DNA of 5,158 nucleotides from assembly GCA_947068385.1 (NCBI GenBank), contig CAMTBF010000290.1, positions 1-5,158 on the forward strand, in the 5' to 3' direction. The notes under the pieces are model-generated. The model saw only the letters and a list, made by a program, of their open reading frames with translations, did not search any database and was not told where the DNA came from. This document shows positions 4,949 to 5,158 of the stretch, one piece after another. The DNA is from an uncultured Lachnospiraceae bacterium (GTDB lineage Bacteria > Bacillota > Clostridia > Lachnospirales > Lachnospiraceae). The translations under genes were made by a program, and so were the position numbers. Positions within the stretch are counted from its first letter, which is position 1. The number at the start of each line of letters is the position of its first letter.

Positions 4949-4972
4949 TTCGCATGAGATGCAGGCGGCGGC

Positions 4973-5002
4973 TTGACAAGAGGCCCGGATAGTATGTATA
5001 AT
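4973..5002 (+). promoter_or_regulatory. Promoter of tRNA-Leu
   Basis: A perfect TTGACA (4973-4978) and perfect TATAAT (4997-5002) with an 18-bp spacer give a start near 5009, about 37 nt before the tRNA. The two consensus boxes and phased A-tracts upstream fit a strong stable-RNA promoter. Confidence 0.9.
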
Positions 5003-5009
5003 CGGTATA

Positions 5010-5040
5010 GCTGCTGCGGAAGGTTTCCGCCTGCGGCAGC
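5010..5040 (+). other. Leader hairpin between promoter and tRNA-Leu
   Basis: GCGGAA (5016-5021) pairs with TTCCGC (5025-5030) over a GGT loop, and GCTGC (5010-5014) pairs with GCAGC (5036-5040), with unpaired bases between the two stems. No T-tract follows, so it is not a terminator. It nearly fills the predicted 5' leader of the tRNA precursor and may guide or shield 5' processing (inference). Confidence 0.5.
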
Positions 5041-5045
5041 GGTCA

Positions 5046-5127
5046 GCGGATATGGCGGAATTGGCAGACGCGCCAGATTTAGGTTCTGGTGTCACCAGAC
5101 GTGCAGGTTCAAGTCCTGTTATCCGCA
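5046..5127 (+). tRNA. tRNA-Leu (anticodon TAG)
   Basis: The 82-nt class II tRNA has acceptor GCGGATA/TATCCGC with all seven pairs, anticodon arm CCAGA-TTTAGGT-TCTGG with anticodon TAG, a long variable arm (TGTCACCAGACGT) with a small stem, and T arm GCAGG-TTCAAGT-CCTGT. The discriminator A is the one required for Leu identity. CCA is not encoded (GGA follows). Nothing further is recognisable in the 31 nt to the window edge. Confidence 0.95.
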
Positions 5128-5158
5128 GGAGGCAGGGAAAGCCGCAGATCCAAGATTT

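Overview
The window looks like chromosomal DNA from a Gram-positive Clostridia, most likely a Lachnospiraceae relative. The reasons are strong AGGAGG-type ribosome binding sites, sigma-A promoters with near-consensus -35 and -10 boxes, several intrinsic terminators, GC-rich coding regions, five tRNA genes that do not encode their CCA ends, and a tRNA-Arg/His/Gln/Lys cluster. The genus is an inference and cannot be fixed from this sequence alone.

Layout. (1) Bases 1-1254, plus strand: the 3' part of an aminoglycoside/streptomycin-kinase-like phosphotransferase gene, then a complete GNAT acetyltransferase gene, closed by a clear intrinsic terminator (1222-1254). (2) Bases 1255-2019, plus strand: a candidate promoter with a perfect TATAAT, a palindrome-rich leader, and an uncharacterised coiled-coil protein with an acidic tail. 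(3) Bases 2042-2690, minus strand: a complete HicAB type II toxin-antitoxin operon. The 58-residue HicA toxin gene is short and starts with GTG, so it is easily missed. It has its own near-consensus promoter containing direct and inverted repeats that look like an autoregulatory operator. (4) Bases 2757-3281, minus strand: a four-gene tRNA operon transcribed Arg(TCT)-His(GTG)-Gln(TTG)-Lys(TTT), with a consensus promoter and a strong terminator. (5) Bases 3366-4898, plus strand: a MATE-family multidrug efflux transporter with its own promoter and a leader of about 97 nt. (6) Bases 4899-5158, plus strand: phased A-tracts, a strong promoter, a leader hairpin and tRNA-Leu(TAG).

Functionally the window is a patchwork of small independent units: stable-RNA housekeeping genes, two or three genes plausibly linked to resistance or detoxification (phosphotransferase, acetyltransferase, MATE pump), and a toxin-antitoxin module. 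No operon joins these units. I see no integrase, transposase, CRISPR array or clear multi-gene novel system. The least explained items are the coiled-coil protein with its palindromic leader, the repeat structure of the hic promoter, a terminator-like palindrome inside the tRNA operon, a mispaired acceptor stem in tRNA-Arg, and an in-frame 13-codon duplication in the phosphotransferase.
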